A stretch of 64,000 nt of DNA from Opisthorchis felineus (Eukaryota > Platyhelminthes > Trematoda > Opisthorchiida > Opisthorchiidae): contig SJOL01009693.1 of NCBI GenBank assembly GCA_004794785.1, forward strand, positions 103,769 to 167,768. Direction: 5' to 3'. This document shows, one piece after another, positions 1-14,300 of this stretch. The position numbers were made by a program, and so were the translations under genes. The number at the start of each line of letters is the position of its first letter. Position 1 is the first letter of the stretch. The notes beneath the pieces are model-generated. The model made no database searches, was not told the origin of the DNA, and saw only the letters and a list, made by a program, of their open reading frames with translations.

Positions 1-3000
1 TGTCCGCATCAATGTAGGTCAGCGTATTAGATCTGACCAAAAAGTCAGCTAAAATGTAGAGATATGACAAAGCATACACTCAACGGTATAACAGTATGAA
101 TGACCTTCCTTCATCCAACCGAGTAGTTTCATCCGAGACCAACTGTGTCCTAGATCGAGCAGTCATAAACCTACCACAATTTCCCAATGTGTCCACCCGG
201 ACCTGTGTGAGTTGACTGTCAAAGCCCGAGACCCAAATTGGTACTCGAAGGAACTTGAGAGGATTTCATGTATGAGCATGTTTGGTAAAAAGGTGTGGAG
301 TTTTATCTTCACGGGGTGATTTGTTTAAAAGATTATGATTTATACTCGGTCGCCTCGTTGACGCTTGCTCCATGGACCCTTCTTCATTGGTGTAGGTTTC
401 ACGTTTACATTCAATCCTTCTGTAGCATTGTTTCGGAGTGAATGTACTGAATGAAAACAGCTCAGCTCCAGTCGAACTTAAAATCCTGTAGTCACAGTTG
501 GCGCAGCAGAATGAGCAAAGGTAACCTGTCTGGACCAAACCACACTGAGGATAAATTGTCTACCAAATTAGGGCCGAGTTCACTCAAGCTAAAAGGGGTA
601 TCAGGCTGTTCGTTTAAACCGACGAGGAATCCGAGGGTTATCCGAAAAAGCGTCTGCCTAAAGCACTTCTGAACACAAGGCTGAAGAGAGCGAATGAGTA
701 AGCTGGCCTTCTAGAAGTACTTAGAATTCCCAGTCTCATCACACTGTGCACCTGTTAGTGGAAGCCATAGGCAGGTGCAAATTCTTAAGCCTGTATCACG
801 TTTTCCAGGACCCTTTAAAACACAGTAGGATACCAGTTTTGAGTTTCCCCCGAAAGTTACACCCAATACTCCATACGTGAGTCCTACGTTTTCGGAGTCA
901 ACCAGAAGGCATGCAGACACAGGAGTATCCCAGCAGTAGATTTTATTTTTGAAGTGAATATTTCACGATCATTCGCTACGATGCACAAATTTCTGAGACA
1001 TGTCAGAAGAGGTTCCATATATGCCCTGAGAAACAACCGGCTGTATGCCAATTTGTTCGGTTGACAATTCCTCAAGAGCCTAATGTGACGCTCTGTTTTT
1101 TTATCCTTAACTGTTGTTGTTGCCCTCCTGCCCTACCTCATTTGTCGCGTCGGAATCACCATTTACCTCCAAGTTGCCATAAATGAAAGTGACCGTTATC
1201 TTAAAGGAATCTCGGGAAATGAAAGTCGTGCGTGATTCTGATTGTCAGAGCACTCAGTTGAATACGATAGGGACAAGTGCGGGTATTGCATTAGAAGCCT
1301 GCAGTAAAACGGAACGATGCTGTTCAATCATTTCCAACGAACTTGAGAGTGTGGCAGACAATCTTGGGACGATAGCACATGAAGCCTAGCCAGAAACTTC
1401 GTGTAGACCGAACAGGATATCGGTAGGTTGCTTACAAGTGTGACTTGAGAAGCTAGATGAGACATGAAAGCTGAATTAAAGCAGCTGACATACTGTTAAC
1501 AGTCGCCCGATAGGCCGCTTCTAGCTCGAGATTAAGTGACGTAGGGACGACTCTATCCAGTCCCGCTGTAGTTTTCGATTTCTCCTACACAGACCATTTA
1601 TGATCGTTTGTACGACCATATTAGTAGACGTCCTGAGTAAGTTGTTTATGGCTTGTTTGACATGAATAATCTTGAAATTATGCCTGTACTGCTACGTATC
1701 TCTTCGTTGGGCTTTGATTTTTTTATGGTGACCATCTTGTTCTTGAGTTTTCGTTCACAATCCGCTTGAGTAAGAAAAAATAGATTTACTAGGTAATGCC
1801 ACAATTTCCTCCAATGAAACAAAGCTGGAAATGTATGCCGATTGCCAGCAGTCCCGATAGACGGCTCAGTTGTTGGCCTTTCATGCGAAACAGATTGCGG
1901 AATTGCGGAGTGACCTTCTTACAGGTTAGAGATCTTACAAAAATTTGGTCTTCTTTGCCCCTCTTCGAAAGACTGATATATGCCCTTAGCAACTTAAAAA
2001 CCAGTACTCTTTGAACAAAGCCAGGTTTCTATTCTCCTCACTGTTATTTATCGAACTATTTATCGTTGCATTTCTATAGGAGCCTGGATGAAAGAGACTT
2101 GAGTCTACTGTACCAAGTTCTACTCCCCTCCAATGCGTGTTTAGAAACATTCATGAACCGTTGTGCAAGCTCTGGATCAATCTCTTTCGACCAGTGGCAT
2201 AACTGCTTTGATGTTCCGCGAGGTGAGCTTGAATAGTGTGTGTTTCGACTAAAACACTCATCTGCATACCAAGTTTGTTTTCATGGGAGAATCTCCTGGA
2301 ACCCAGCTGAATCACTTGTTTATCAAGTGAGCTGTCGAAGAGTTTTCAGAAACCTGATGAGTAGTGCATTACGTCTATACAAGATACTGTTTGTTTGCAC
2401 GTGGCGTCAATACTAAAATGTAATGAGGTTTATGAGTGTTGAAATCCAGTGGTTCAGTTTAGCTACAGTGACTCTTTAGTTTGGATAGTCAAATCCCGCC
2501 TCTTCTGCTTTTATGGGTGAAATGGAAATGAAAATTTTGCCTAACGAGGTGAACCCATCGGCCTAAAGGCCTTCTGGCCTTCCCGGGTGCTAAGACATTT
2601 ATCGTAGGTTGAAATTAGCACATTTTTCTAGAGAAAAGAGATAATACACAAAAACGCACTGGTCAAAATTACATTGTACGCTTTTCACCTGCAACTTAAT
2701 CAAGTTGGTATGCATTTCTTCTTTTCAGAGGAACGAATCGAATGCAGCCGATTCAAGTGAACGATCAAACGGGAGAAGATCCTGACTTCATGTCAATCCA
2801 ACAGTATAGCTGTACCATTGATTCAGTCACATTCTGTACTCCCCTCATCACACAAATAACCCATTTTGAAGGCTTTTCCTAGTCTTTTTCTTATGTGGAA
2901 GCCGATGTCTGAAGGTAGACAGCAATAACAGCAAACATACAGGAATTTTGACAGCATAGGCACTATGACTTGTGTTGGGGCTTTTCAGGGTTCTACTGCA

Positions 3001-6000
3001 ATTGTAATCATAGTGAATACGTTGAAAATGAATGAATTTACAAGGATTGTGCTAAACCAAACGAAAATACGAAGCCATGCTCGACTTACGTAAAAGAAGG
3101 CTTGGTCGCAAATTAGCTTAGTTTGTTCATGGATTAAGTTGAGCTGAAACACGTTTGTATATTTACAGTTGGTGTAGTTTTGAGTCTGTTTCTGTTCCGT
3201 TAGCTAACCCAGATTTGTGTCCCAGCCTGTACCGAGTTGGTATACCAATAGCCATTGTTACTGTACCACGACTGGTGACTAGACAGGTTTTAGACTACAT
3301 GCTGGCATGTAGTAGGAGACGTGAATAGGTTTGCTTCTCGATGATGCACGATCAACTTGAGTTCTTTGGATCACATAAAAAGGGGAACTCCTCGGCAGAA
3401 ACCAATTACAGAACGCATATGTAAACGTAAACATTCTGGTGAATGGAGGAAAATACACACATAAACTAGGCTCTGAATGACAGAGAATTCAGTTTGGAAA
3501 CACAAAATATGTCTAGGGGCTCAATGGTCTGGCAGTTCTGGGGTAGAAGGAAGAGAGAAGCAGTTCAGTTCTGCAGCGAGAATCGAAACATGTTGGGGAT
3601 AACTGGATGTACATGGATGGAATATACGTTTGAGGGACTGATACAGAGGACGAAAGAGGTCAGCTCTTCTGAATGCTTCTCGTGGTAGTGGAGGCGAAAC
3701 CAGTCAGGTAAAGCCATCTCTCGACGATGAGGTTTTCGCAAGATACCAGCCAGCGACACTTTGGTTATAAGGCGCAAAATGTTATGCGGAACAGGGACAG
3801 AAGTACGAAGGGGTACTTCACCTCAAACATGATATTCAAGATTGTGGTAGCTATGAAAATTTGGCCGAATCTGAAGTACCGGTGAGCTCTGAGTGGAAAA
3901 CCGGCTTTCCCAAAGGCACGGGTAGCAAGGACCCGGAACACGAAAGGTTGGTGAACAACCAGTAATCGATGGAAGTGGACGAAGAGGACGTGAGGTGGTA
4001 GTTGATCAAATTACATGATGAGAATTAACAGGTAACAGCACAGAAATTGACATAACGATGTTACAGTTCAGAATTGTCATGTAATCGGTGTTGAGATGGC
4101 TATGCACGATCAGCATATTATCGGTTGTGGCAGATCGTCAGGAAAACCAAGACGAAGAATGATGTCGACGTACGTTGTCTGCAAAGGCGGCAGACGAAAG
4201 TAAAAGGGGAAGTTACAGATTTTTGATGGATTCCTGTGTTAATGTTTTGAATCCTGTAAAAAACGTCGTCCACGTGCGCTTAGAAAGAGCGACGGCTCAG
4301 AAAACTTCTAATCCATTTGGAATACAATACAATACATGGGAAGTTCTAAAAGAGTATGGAACAATAATATCGGCCTAGTTTTTTAATCAGAACTGAATGA
4401 GGTGGGGTACGTGTACATAACACTTAACTGGCTTACATGTATGCACAGCTCCACAAGAACCCTTCGTCAGTAAGCAAACGAAATCGGCCGAACATCACAT
4501 TTTCCAGATGGAATTTGAGTGTCCTGAGCATAAATTTTCCCCATAGCACCCAACTTGCGAACATTTGTTTCTTTACACGTTTATTTTCATTCTTTGGACT
4601 ACCAGATCACAACCACTAATTAGAAGTTTCAAGCCAAAAGTAAGGTTTGGCCATGGTTTATTGCCCTGTTTGACCGTACTATTTGCTACTGTTCCGTCTG
4701 GCAAATTCAAGTGATTACCACCAACTTTAACAACCACTATTTTGGTTGTGTTGTGATCCCAGGTGTGTGTTTGTGTGTATATTCATTGACAAATTGCCTA
4801 AGGAAATGTGTATTTCTGAAGATCAAACTAAATATATCATACAATCTTGAAGCTGCAAGGTCCTATATGCCTTCATTGTTATAGGATCATGAGATGGAAT
4901 TTCGAACTGGCTCGTCAAAAGTACCCGTAAAAGATGACAGACATGTCATCCCGAACCTACTAACACAACCTATGTCCACACGCAATCAAATAAATCGCTC
5001 ACGACATGGTAGAGAACAAAATACCCAACAAGGTTCACTTCACATCGCCCAAACGACAAGCTATTTGCAAGTTTTGTGTATAATGAAGGAATAAGCTGGT
5101 ACTCATTTCCGACGACCAATAAAGGGAACATGGCTGTTCCAGGGGGCGGGCGCTTTAAATTGTACTCCGGAATTTGTCCATGAATAAACTGAATCTTAAT
5201 GATTTTCGTTAACTTACTAGTCAAAAATGTGACAAATTCGTCCGTTAGTAAGTTGAGAACTGATCCCAGAAGGATCATAAGTGGAATTCGATGGGACCAG
5301 TCGAAACTGGTCACCACTTAGCTACTTTATGGATGCAAGCTGTAGAGGAAGGTTTACCTCGTTAACTACCGGTGTTTTAACTTGTATCCTAATGAACCGT
5401 GCCAGTTCACTGCAAATTTAACAACGCGGAGATAAGTTTGTGTCGGAATAAAATCCTCGAGGATCGTTTGTCATATTTGTTATGATCAAAACCGTTGACT
5501 ACTAAACAAAGTCTTATGTCTGAGTGCCATATGATATCTCAGACCAGTGGAAAAATGTGTACCGCCGTATTACCTTAGTCCCCAGATTGTTCAACCCTCG
5601 ACAGAAGCGACCGACAAATCACAAGGTAGACTCATATAGAGAACCTCCGTAACTCCGGGATTAACCGCTGCGCTCTCTCATAGGAAACGATCCTGATAGT
5701 GAGTAAATTCTTCTGGGTTTCAATAAATTTCAACCATTCCCGTGAAATGAAATACCTGCAAGCTAATACTTTCCTAGCACTTATGGAAAAGCCACGAATC
5801 AAACTTAACGTCACAAGCTGGTCAAGACTGACTCCCTTTCCATATTTAACCATCGGCTAAACCCAGTTAGATACACAAAATTAGGGACTGCCACTTCAAA
5901 CGCAAACGCACTGTAAGTGTTTCATCACCTACATCGCAAACAAGGCGGAAAAACAGCAAGCTCCCGAAAAGGCAGTCACATCATAAATGATTGGAAGAAA

Positions 6001-7866
6001 TCCAATCCAACTAACGAGTCCCTTGATGGGCCGCCCAGCTGGTCATCTGGAGCCATAGAAAACGCTCCCAGCTCTTCGATTCCGCACAGCATTTATCGAT
6101 GCACTCGAAGATAGAGAAATATCTGTACATGTAGGTGGTACGGGTTGATCACTTTTCGAAGAATCTAGCATTTGGATTTCTGTTAATGAGTGTGGGAAAC
6201 AGTACGCGTTCAAACCATCTGGTCATACGGCACTTTTGCCATCAGGATAAATTACCATTCATTTTTCAACCTTGACAACTCAATCTCTTAGTCCATCAGT
6301 GACATTCAGTGACGAGTGATACTTTGGTGAATTTCAGCGCAAATGACACCTCTCACGGAACCTAAGAGTGTCCGTGCCATAAATTAACAGTTGACTCGTT
6401 ATGTTCCTACAAAAAGTTATAGACGTTCAGCAGGCATGAACAAATCAGTAGAGGACCAAGTTTTACGACGCTTCGTCAGTGGCACTGGTCTTTGTTTCGT
6501 TGGAACTAACGGCTAGCCTGTTATCCATGGCATTCAAAACATTGTGACTTATTCTGTGGTGTCCCCTTCAACCAAATGTATTGCGCTATTTCGCTGGATT
6601 CATCTGGACGCTCACTTTCGAGTCAGTTTCCTGTGTGCGTGCGATCTCATGTTCGGGTGGATGAAACCAGTTTGCCACCTATGTTGCACCTATAAAATGC
6701 TATCATTTTCCATTAGTGTTGCGAGTTGTGTTTGTAAATATGCGGTCTGGGGATACAGAACGAATGAACAGTTGGAGTAAACGAAGTTCGGAGGAACGGC
6801 TGACCAAAATTGCCACCTAAGCTGACGAATGTGACCGACTAAATAAACGGAAACTGACTTGGTTAACAGACGATAAAGAAATGACAACGAGCAGTGTACA
6901 GTCATTTGCGGATACAGAGCAGACTGTATTTAATCCCCAGGTGCAGCGTATCGCGTTCGCCAAAGCTAGTAATTTGTTCACATCCCACAATTTTCCTTTC
7001 TGGACCGAATCTGCTGACAGCAAAATCTCTCATTCAGACCATTAAAGGAGCTTTTACATGTGTATTGTGAACTACGGTAGTTGAAAGAGGGGGTTCGTTT
7101 TGCAGCCGCTACTGTGTCATCCGTTGGTGTCTCAGATGTGATTGCATGGGATAACTATGCCTCGTCTACATCACTATCGTATAAAACACGTGAATTTAAC
7201 GTTAACCCAAATTTGGTCCCCTAGGATGGGAATCACATATCGATGTCCAATTAACCAAGAAAGGATTAGACCTTTTGACACATGTCCACCTGGTCGACAT
7301 CTTCCTATATCTGGCCTCAGATTGCGTTGGTACAATTGTCCTTTCCGTGTACAGGGGTAACGGAAACTACGTGCATTAGGCGAGCAGCTCCAAAGGTTGT
7401 CTACAAATAGCGATCGTAGCTTACAAGGACTGGCTACTAGTGCAGTTATCACAAAGCCGTTCGGTCGCCCATCGGTAGAATAATCACTTCGGTGGACATA
7501 ACCATTGTTAACGATTCCGTTTTCGACAACAAAAACAGAAGAGAAAACATCCGTTTTAGTTACCATCCATTCGAAATAACCCGAATTAGTCTAGTGGAAA
7601 ATATCGTATCCTGTCAACGATAGAAATGCAACTGATAATCTGCATATTTGAACACAGGCCTCGCACCATTTATTTCACCCTATTCCGCCCTTAATGCATC
7701 CGTCACCTAGTGTTTGTGTGAACACATCAATTCTGTCCAGTCCAATTGAAGGTGTCAAAGTACACCTGACTAGGAGCTAACGATGCTACCTCAGTTTGGA
7801 TTTCGTCAGAAAGGCCGAATCGGTTCAGACAAACGCGATACAATCGTCCGATGACATCCTATGGAG
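1..7866. other. 3' flank of Axin, no recognised gene
   Basis: No convincing coding sequence is seen on either strand. Open frames are short (longest 130 codons, minus strand at 7566-7174), show no known domain and lack splice context. The only structured item found is the dispersed hairpin repeat at 2240-2392. Part of the right end may be Axin 3' UTR. Confidence 0.6.
2240..2392 (+). repeat. Dispersed hairpin-type repeat, copy 1
   Basis: This shares several blocks with 16318-16582: ACTCATCTGC near 2266, CCTGGAACCCAGCTGAATC near 2297, and a block around 2335-2385 (TGTCGAAGAG, then GTAGTG and ATTAC). The second arm of the hairpin and about 110 bases present in the other copy are missing here. 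Class unknown. Confidence 0.6.
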
Positions 7867-7872
7867 TTTATT
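7867..7872 (-). promoter_or_regulatory. Candidate Axin polyadenylation signal
   Basis: AATAAA on the minus strand lies about 305 bases after the Axin stop codon. A second copy is at 7674-7669. Either could end the transcript; the hexamer alone is common by chance. Confidence 0.25.
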
Positions 7873-8176
7873 TGGTGAGCGTGAACCGCTCTAGCAGAAA
7901 AACAAGGGTCACTCAATATGTAAACGCATATATACATCATGAATGTAACATCGTATCCAGAATTTATAAACAGAAAAACTGATGCATTCGTGAGGTAAAT
8001 ACAACACATGGTCCAAGAGAAAAGAGCAGATGAAATAAATTCGTTGTCACGTGAGCTGCAAAGCTGTCGCAATAAGACTGGGCTGGGGAGGACGGTGAGT
8101 TTTCTTTGTATGGAACACACAAAATAGGACCAGCATCAAGAAAGACTGAGTAGTTTTGGCAAAGGACGAGTAGTAT

Positions 8177-8303
8177 TCAGTCAGCCCGTTCGATTCTTGC
8201 CACAACTTTGCCATCCCAAAGCGGCAAAACTGCATTATCATCAGTAAGTTCCTCATGAACAGCACCAGTCCCAAACTCATCACTTGGCTTTTTAAAGAAA
8301 TAT
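8177..8303 (-). CDS. axin: Axin last exon: end of DIX domain and stop
   Basis: After the acceptor CCAATTTTTATAG the exon encodes [10 protein letters not shown], then [25 protein letters not shown] and the TGA at 8179-8177. This matches the C-terminal half of DIX (vertebrate pattern YYFKKVSDEFDCGVVFEE and IIGKVEKVD), and the protein ends at the family's usual position just after the last DIX strand. The first base completes the codon split with the previous exon (CG|A). Confidence 0.93.
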
Positions 8304-11300
8304 CTATAAAAATTGGTCGGTAAGTGGAGAATGGTAAATAAAGATGAGGCATACAAATGCAAACAATATAACTGAAATAGTGGCAGTATGTGCCGTGATT
8401 GTGAAACCCAGACACTTTCAAATATTCCAATAAAGAGGTGGTCTAGCTCAATTACAGGGTCCTCCACGACGGATCAACCCCTCCAGGTAGTTATTTACGA
8501 ACGGCTCTCTGAAATTTGGCTTGAAGTTAATGTCGTATTGGGTAATATTTCAAATTTGAATCAAGGATCAGGAGCTAGTAACTGTTAAGTGGTGTAGGCA
8601 AGGGAAAACTTCCCCATGGGAGTTTCAGTTGGATGTGGCCTTTATGTGTCTACCTATTGTTTGAGCCACAGTACTGGTATGAAAAACTTACTAAACTATT
8701 AGTCACGTCCGTCCCATATCGGATAGATATAGTTAGTCTTTTCTGAACAGATTAGAACAAGCTGTTGACGGGAGACTCACCTGTATACCATGTATCGCGT
8801 TATCTCGAATATCGTACCAACTGAAACTTGAGGCGGCCTGGTGCAGCACATTTAGTTGCTTAAGAACATCATAAACGAGAGATTCAGCTGGGTTCCAGGC
8901 GAGTCCCCCGTCAACACCAAATTGTTATGCAAATGAGTATATAAAAATAAATGTTTCTTGTTTACTATGCAACATACACAGTTGCACGAATAGTCGAAGA
9001 ATTAAACTTGGTACTACTACCAACAAACAAAGAGATAACTTCGGTTATGGAGCAACAGAGCCTGGTCTGTTTGCTCGATTAAGCCGCTGACTGGCGGGTT
9101 TTGTTGACTGTTGGGATGCTTACACCCACAAACCAGAAACGGCCTTACACGTGTCTTCTAATTGGTGAATCCATTCATCCTTACACATTACGGAGGCCTG
9201 TGAGGTTTCGTCGGATCGACATACAGTCAGCTCTCAGAGAGCCGAATCTCTCTCCACCTCACAATCCAGATTACACCAAGCTCGAGTCTATCAGAATAGA
9301 ACCAACAGAGAAGTCATTTTCCAATGCGATTTTTGTTAAGCATTGCATCTTATGGGGAAACTTCGCACGAGCAAGGTCGCGAAGCTAGGAATGTGCTGAT
9401 ATCGCACAGAATAACCGACACAACCGGAAAAATAATCTTACACCTGGAGAAATTTACTCGCTTTCTAACCTAGTGCTGAAAACATTTCTGTGGGGTAGAT
9501 CCAATCCTGATTAGAAATCAAGTCCCCTTGTGTCACTCCTTTTAAATGATGGTTGCAGGCATAGGTTGCTGGAGGCAACCACCACAGTCACAGCAATGCA
9601 CTGAGTACACACACACACACACACACACAGCACAACTAATTTTTCCAGAAAGCTGACCAGAAAGAATGGCTACCAAGAGAGTCTGCATTCCGTGCTCCAC
9701 TTGGTTGTTACCGTCCGAAGGGTTACATGGGACAGAATGAACCAAAATGAGAACCCCGTCTGTGGTTAACATAGTCCCAGGCTATGCACACGATGACTTA
9801 AATGCTTTATTCTAAGTTAGGCACGTCCCATTAGACACTAAAATAATTCGTACAGAACGCGGACACTTGTTAAACGGTGAGAATAACGAGATATGATCGC
9901 CACGGCTGCAACACTATAAAATAGACTGAGTCAGACAGTTGAAGAAAGCAGGAGAATGCGGACGCATTAGTTCACGTTGGAAAAAAACAAAGAGCTTGTG
10001 GTAGCATAGAGCCGTGTTTGGAACCGCTAGGATGAAGTATGTTAGTCTAAAGCAACTGGTACTCATTCGGCCAGGTACCAGATGAAGGTGAGCAAATTAC
10101 TAGGATAGACGAATTGTTGCCATCGTGAACTCATTCGAAACCCATCTTAGGCTTGCTATACTTCGAGGTCTTCTTTGGATTGATCGGCGATGAATATCAT
10201 AAACTGACTTGTTGTTGTTAATAGCATAATGAAAGAAACTGTATCCCATGGGTTGGTATTCACTAAAAATAAGTTCGCATACATCCAACAGTCACAACTA
10301 GTGAATGGAGAACCACTCATCCGTTTGTATTCATTGACTGCTGGTCAGCGTGTGATGATCACTCTTGTCATTCAAATATGATAATCCATGGAAAGTCTAA
10401 TTTCGGNGGGGGGGGGGGGGGGGGGGGGGGGCACTGCTGTGTGTAAGATGTTCTCATTCCCTCAATCGGGGTGAAGGTACACAAATCTGCATGCGGCCTG
10501 TAACATGCATGAAGTTAAGTAGTTAAGTCTAAAGCAAAGGGTAAGCCTCGTGATACAAATACACAGAAAAAACGCACCAGGCGGACTGAAGCAACCAACC
10601 AGGTGAATACGGATGGCGCGTTGAAAATGCATTGGGAGTTTCAAGCTCAACCAAGTTATACAACAGAATGCTAGGATACTGATTTTCCTGCGCTCAAAAA
10701 CCGGACCATAGCGAAACTTACCGATAGACACCCTTCTTGGCAATTAACTGTTTGAATTGGCCCAGTGTAAGGATATTTGACGCCGCCTCGTCTTCCAGAC
10801 TATGTGTTGTGCCAGCATCTCCCACGCCTGGAGGCAAATTGCCATGCCATCGACCCATCCACACCGTACGGTATGGAACAGGATCGTCGCATAGATAGTA
10901 CCCAACAATTAGGCCGATTCCATTTGGCTGAACAGCGGATGAGGAGGTATCCTTCGAGTCTGACGAACTAAAAGCAAAGGACACCGAAAAAGTACACAAG
11001 GGCATATCAAGTGTACCGTTTGAAATCAAACGTCTTCTGGCTGATGAGACTGTATGGAGACCGTAGGGATACGGGGTCGAAAAACAAAAGTGAAATCGAA
11101 AAAAGTTTGGGTCAATTAATACTATTAAGTCTAACACTAATAGTTCCCAGAACAGATAAAATACCGTGTCTTTAAGGTAGGCGCAGGTGCGCATACATGT
11201 AGAACAAGTGGATGACGCTAGCACACCGTCTTGACAGGAACCTTTGAAGTGACTGAATCACAGACGCACACATACACAAGGCCTAACAGTAGGCGACAAG

Positions 11301-14300
11301 TGGGTCAACCAAGCCGCTCGCCGACCGCCCTGTTACAAGCAGCAGCACCTTCAATACCGCCACTTAGAACAAAAATGACAGTTGGGCCACATTCCTTGAG
11401 AGGTGGAGGAAAAATGCAACACACAGACACGAATAAGAAGCAGACGTCTACACGCTCAGTCTTTGGAATGCACAGTCATTGCGGGTGGTGTGCAACAACC
11501 TCAGCAGTCACTGATTTCGCCACACGGCAAGATACGACGGGTTCGACGAACGTGATGGTTAGTCGGAACTTACCAGTCGGCAGATACTTTGTGCTGTTGC
11601 TCGGTTGTTTGTGATTTATCGGCTGGCCATTGAACCATCGTCTGCTGCGGAGCCAAACGCTCATCACACACAGACACCGACTTTGGACCAGAAGATGAAT
11701 GTCTGTTAGCGTGGCGGGAATGCTGATGATCATGGCGCACACAAGGCTTTTGGGTACGACCCTCCGAACTCGCATCACCGCCCATCGAATGCACGTGTTT
11801 CGCTGATGAGGACGTTTGTAACTGGAGCCAGCATTTAAGTAACTGCCCCGCCGGACGTGTCGTTGCGGGAAGATAGGGGGTAGGAGTGACCTTGCTATGT
11901 ATTACTGCGAACAGGGAGAAAAGAGTTATGGTTAAAAAATGCAATGTGGTTGCAACTCAACCGTACACAGCCTGAGGACGAATCGTCCCAAATTCATATT
12001 GCCAAAGTAGCCCCACAGAAGGCCATGAGAATCCTATATGTGAAATATATATTTTTTTATTTACCTTTGATTTACTTCGTGACCTCTTGGCAGTTGCGAA
12101 TCCCATCCTGGCAAAAATGAGACACTTGTCAGTTCGTCAGTATCAGAATGACGCAGCCACCAATTTATTGATTGGGTTTCGTTCGGCTTCGCGAAAGATC
12201 TGTGAGTGTAGCTGTTGCAGGTTGTCGGCCTTTAAGGCACACCTAATCGGACTCTGTATGAGCCTTGCACTGGAAGGCAGGGCACAGACACCCAACGTGA
12301 ACACCTTAATTGCCAGTTTATTACAACTTATTTACTACTAGGAATAGATGTATTCTGAAGAGAAAACTGTCAATAAGTTTCTTTCCAATTAAACTGTTGG
12401 ATATCCACTCTCGTCCTCCATGTGAATGAGAGCAACGCCACCAGAAAGCAGTAAATAGGGCTTCCTCATCAGGGTCCACGAAATCCGTAGGTCTCTCACC
12501 GAAGCTGATAAACAACGTATGACGTACCTTTTGTTGCGCCTGCAAATACATTGTATTTTTGACCCTGCAGACCGATTTACTCAACCGGTGTTCAACCTCT
12601 ACTCCAATTCCGCTTCCGTATTGCTCAACGATTGTACCCGTATGATCAGAATCGCATCACGATAAGTGATCGATTCCCTGATTCCCTCATGTCCGGGTGT
12701 TTTCAGTGCACTCCTGATTCATTCCAGTACCAGACTGCTGACATTTCCAGCTATTAGCACTGACATGAAACATTTCCAACCTCACTGAAACAGATCCTAA
12801 GATTATATTTTTCGGGCGCACTAGAGTAGCAAACCAGGGGAGTAGATATAGTCTGTAGACTGTGATTTAGCCTCCAGGTTTTGTACAACGGTAACCAATC
12901 CATCAAGACAGGAGGCGAGTAATATCACATGAGCGATATATACACAGAGCTCGAGGTAACTTAGTGGTAAAGGCGCGAACTTAATGATCGGAAGATCCGT
13001 GGTTCAAATCCGACCCCCACATCTTGACTGCTCCTGCCTAGGCTTGGGCAACCTGGCAGTATATCATGCTTCCTTCGGGTAGCATGGCAGCCATTCGCCG
13101 AAAATGTTAGGGCTGAACGACTGGATTCGCTACTGGATGTGTACACACTATTACTACTACTGTCGGTTCACGCTCACCTGTATATTCCAAAAGTGGCTGA
13201 ACGTGTCCCATGTTCTTCATGCGATTAAACCAGTTTTCGCATTGAATCTGAGTTGTTTCATTATATCATTATACTCATGCCTACCTATCATATCACAGAA
13301 AACGGTGTTCAAAATTGGTTGCTCCATACGAAGTTTGTAGAACTGCAATAGGCACATATTCCACGAGTGTAGTGGAGTGCAACAGACGAGGAATCTTCTG
13401 TGTTCAGCCGAAGGATATCTTATCGTGTTTCCATAGTGCATAGCACATAATCAATACTCGAAAAATACCAAGCTTCCAGCTCTTAGAATACACCGTAGGC
13501 ATACACTTGCTTAATTTGGAGTGAACTTTTAAGATATTGGGTTGTGAAGTCCCACCAGTGTTTTTTCCTGTACGTTTATCCATGGACCGGAAACATAAAT
13601 GTGCGCTGGACTCAGATGCGGGTCCATGGGAAGCTGTCTCCGATCATGAGCGTGTGAGCATCCGGCCGAACGAAGTCAAGCTAATGAGCGATCAACACAG
13701 CAGCAAGGCATGACAACCAAAACCACTAAGTTGTGGTAACTTCAGTGAGTTCGGTGAACACCGGGTCTACCAATTTTGGAAGGTCGGTCCGTCATAACAA
13801 AGAGTCGCATTGTAAGCATATGCCGAGCCCGCTGGGTGGACAGCAAAACCGTGAGGACACTCTAATTACACAGTTCACCTGAACGTCGACGCTTTTTGAA
13901 CAGAAAAAGTCGTCCAGCTAACTCCTTTCCATTGTTAAGAAGCAGTTGACTTCACCCTGATGTACAAAGGATTTGAAGTTACGGGGATTCCCTCTAACAT
14001 AGGTCATAAGAGCCACACTTCCAATGTTAGTGTACTGATCATTATGCTGTGTAAGACGCATCGGTTAATTCGTCACCTGGAGTACTCAGCATCGCACTCA
14101 CGGTCCAAGGCCACCAGCTCGGCTAGCACTGTCAGCTGGTGTGGGGAGACAACGAAATGCTTAGCGCTGGAGGTATGTTTGCGAGCGTAGCTGAGTTATG
14201 TTCACATCGTGTTGGGTTATCTGTTTGCTGAGCACAACTTAGCTCTACGGGGTCCCACACAGAATCCAGTCGATGACAGGCTACACGCCTACAAGTATCA

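Larger units (their letters stand above)
8304..10721 (-). other. Axin intron between the two DIX exons
   Basis: The intron is 2,418 bases with GTAAGT at its 5' end and TATAG at its 3' end. It contains a partial hairpin repeat (8868-8935), an (AC)n microsatellite (9607-9629) and a poly-G run with an ambiguous base (10405-10431). Nothing else was recognised. Confidence 0.75.

Noticed and set aside
2540..2600. GGCC-rich near-palindrome
   Set aside because: Short, not repeated elsewhere in the window as far as seen, and no associated feature.
7174..7566. 130-codon open frame on the minus strand downstream of Axin
   Set aside because: No domain, no splice context, and it may lie in the 3' flank. 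Length alone is compatible with chance.
11231..11614. 127-codon plus-strand frame
   Set aside because: It overlaps a phase-consistent Axin exon on the other strand and shows no motif.
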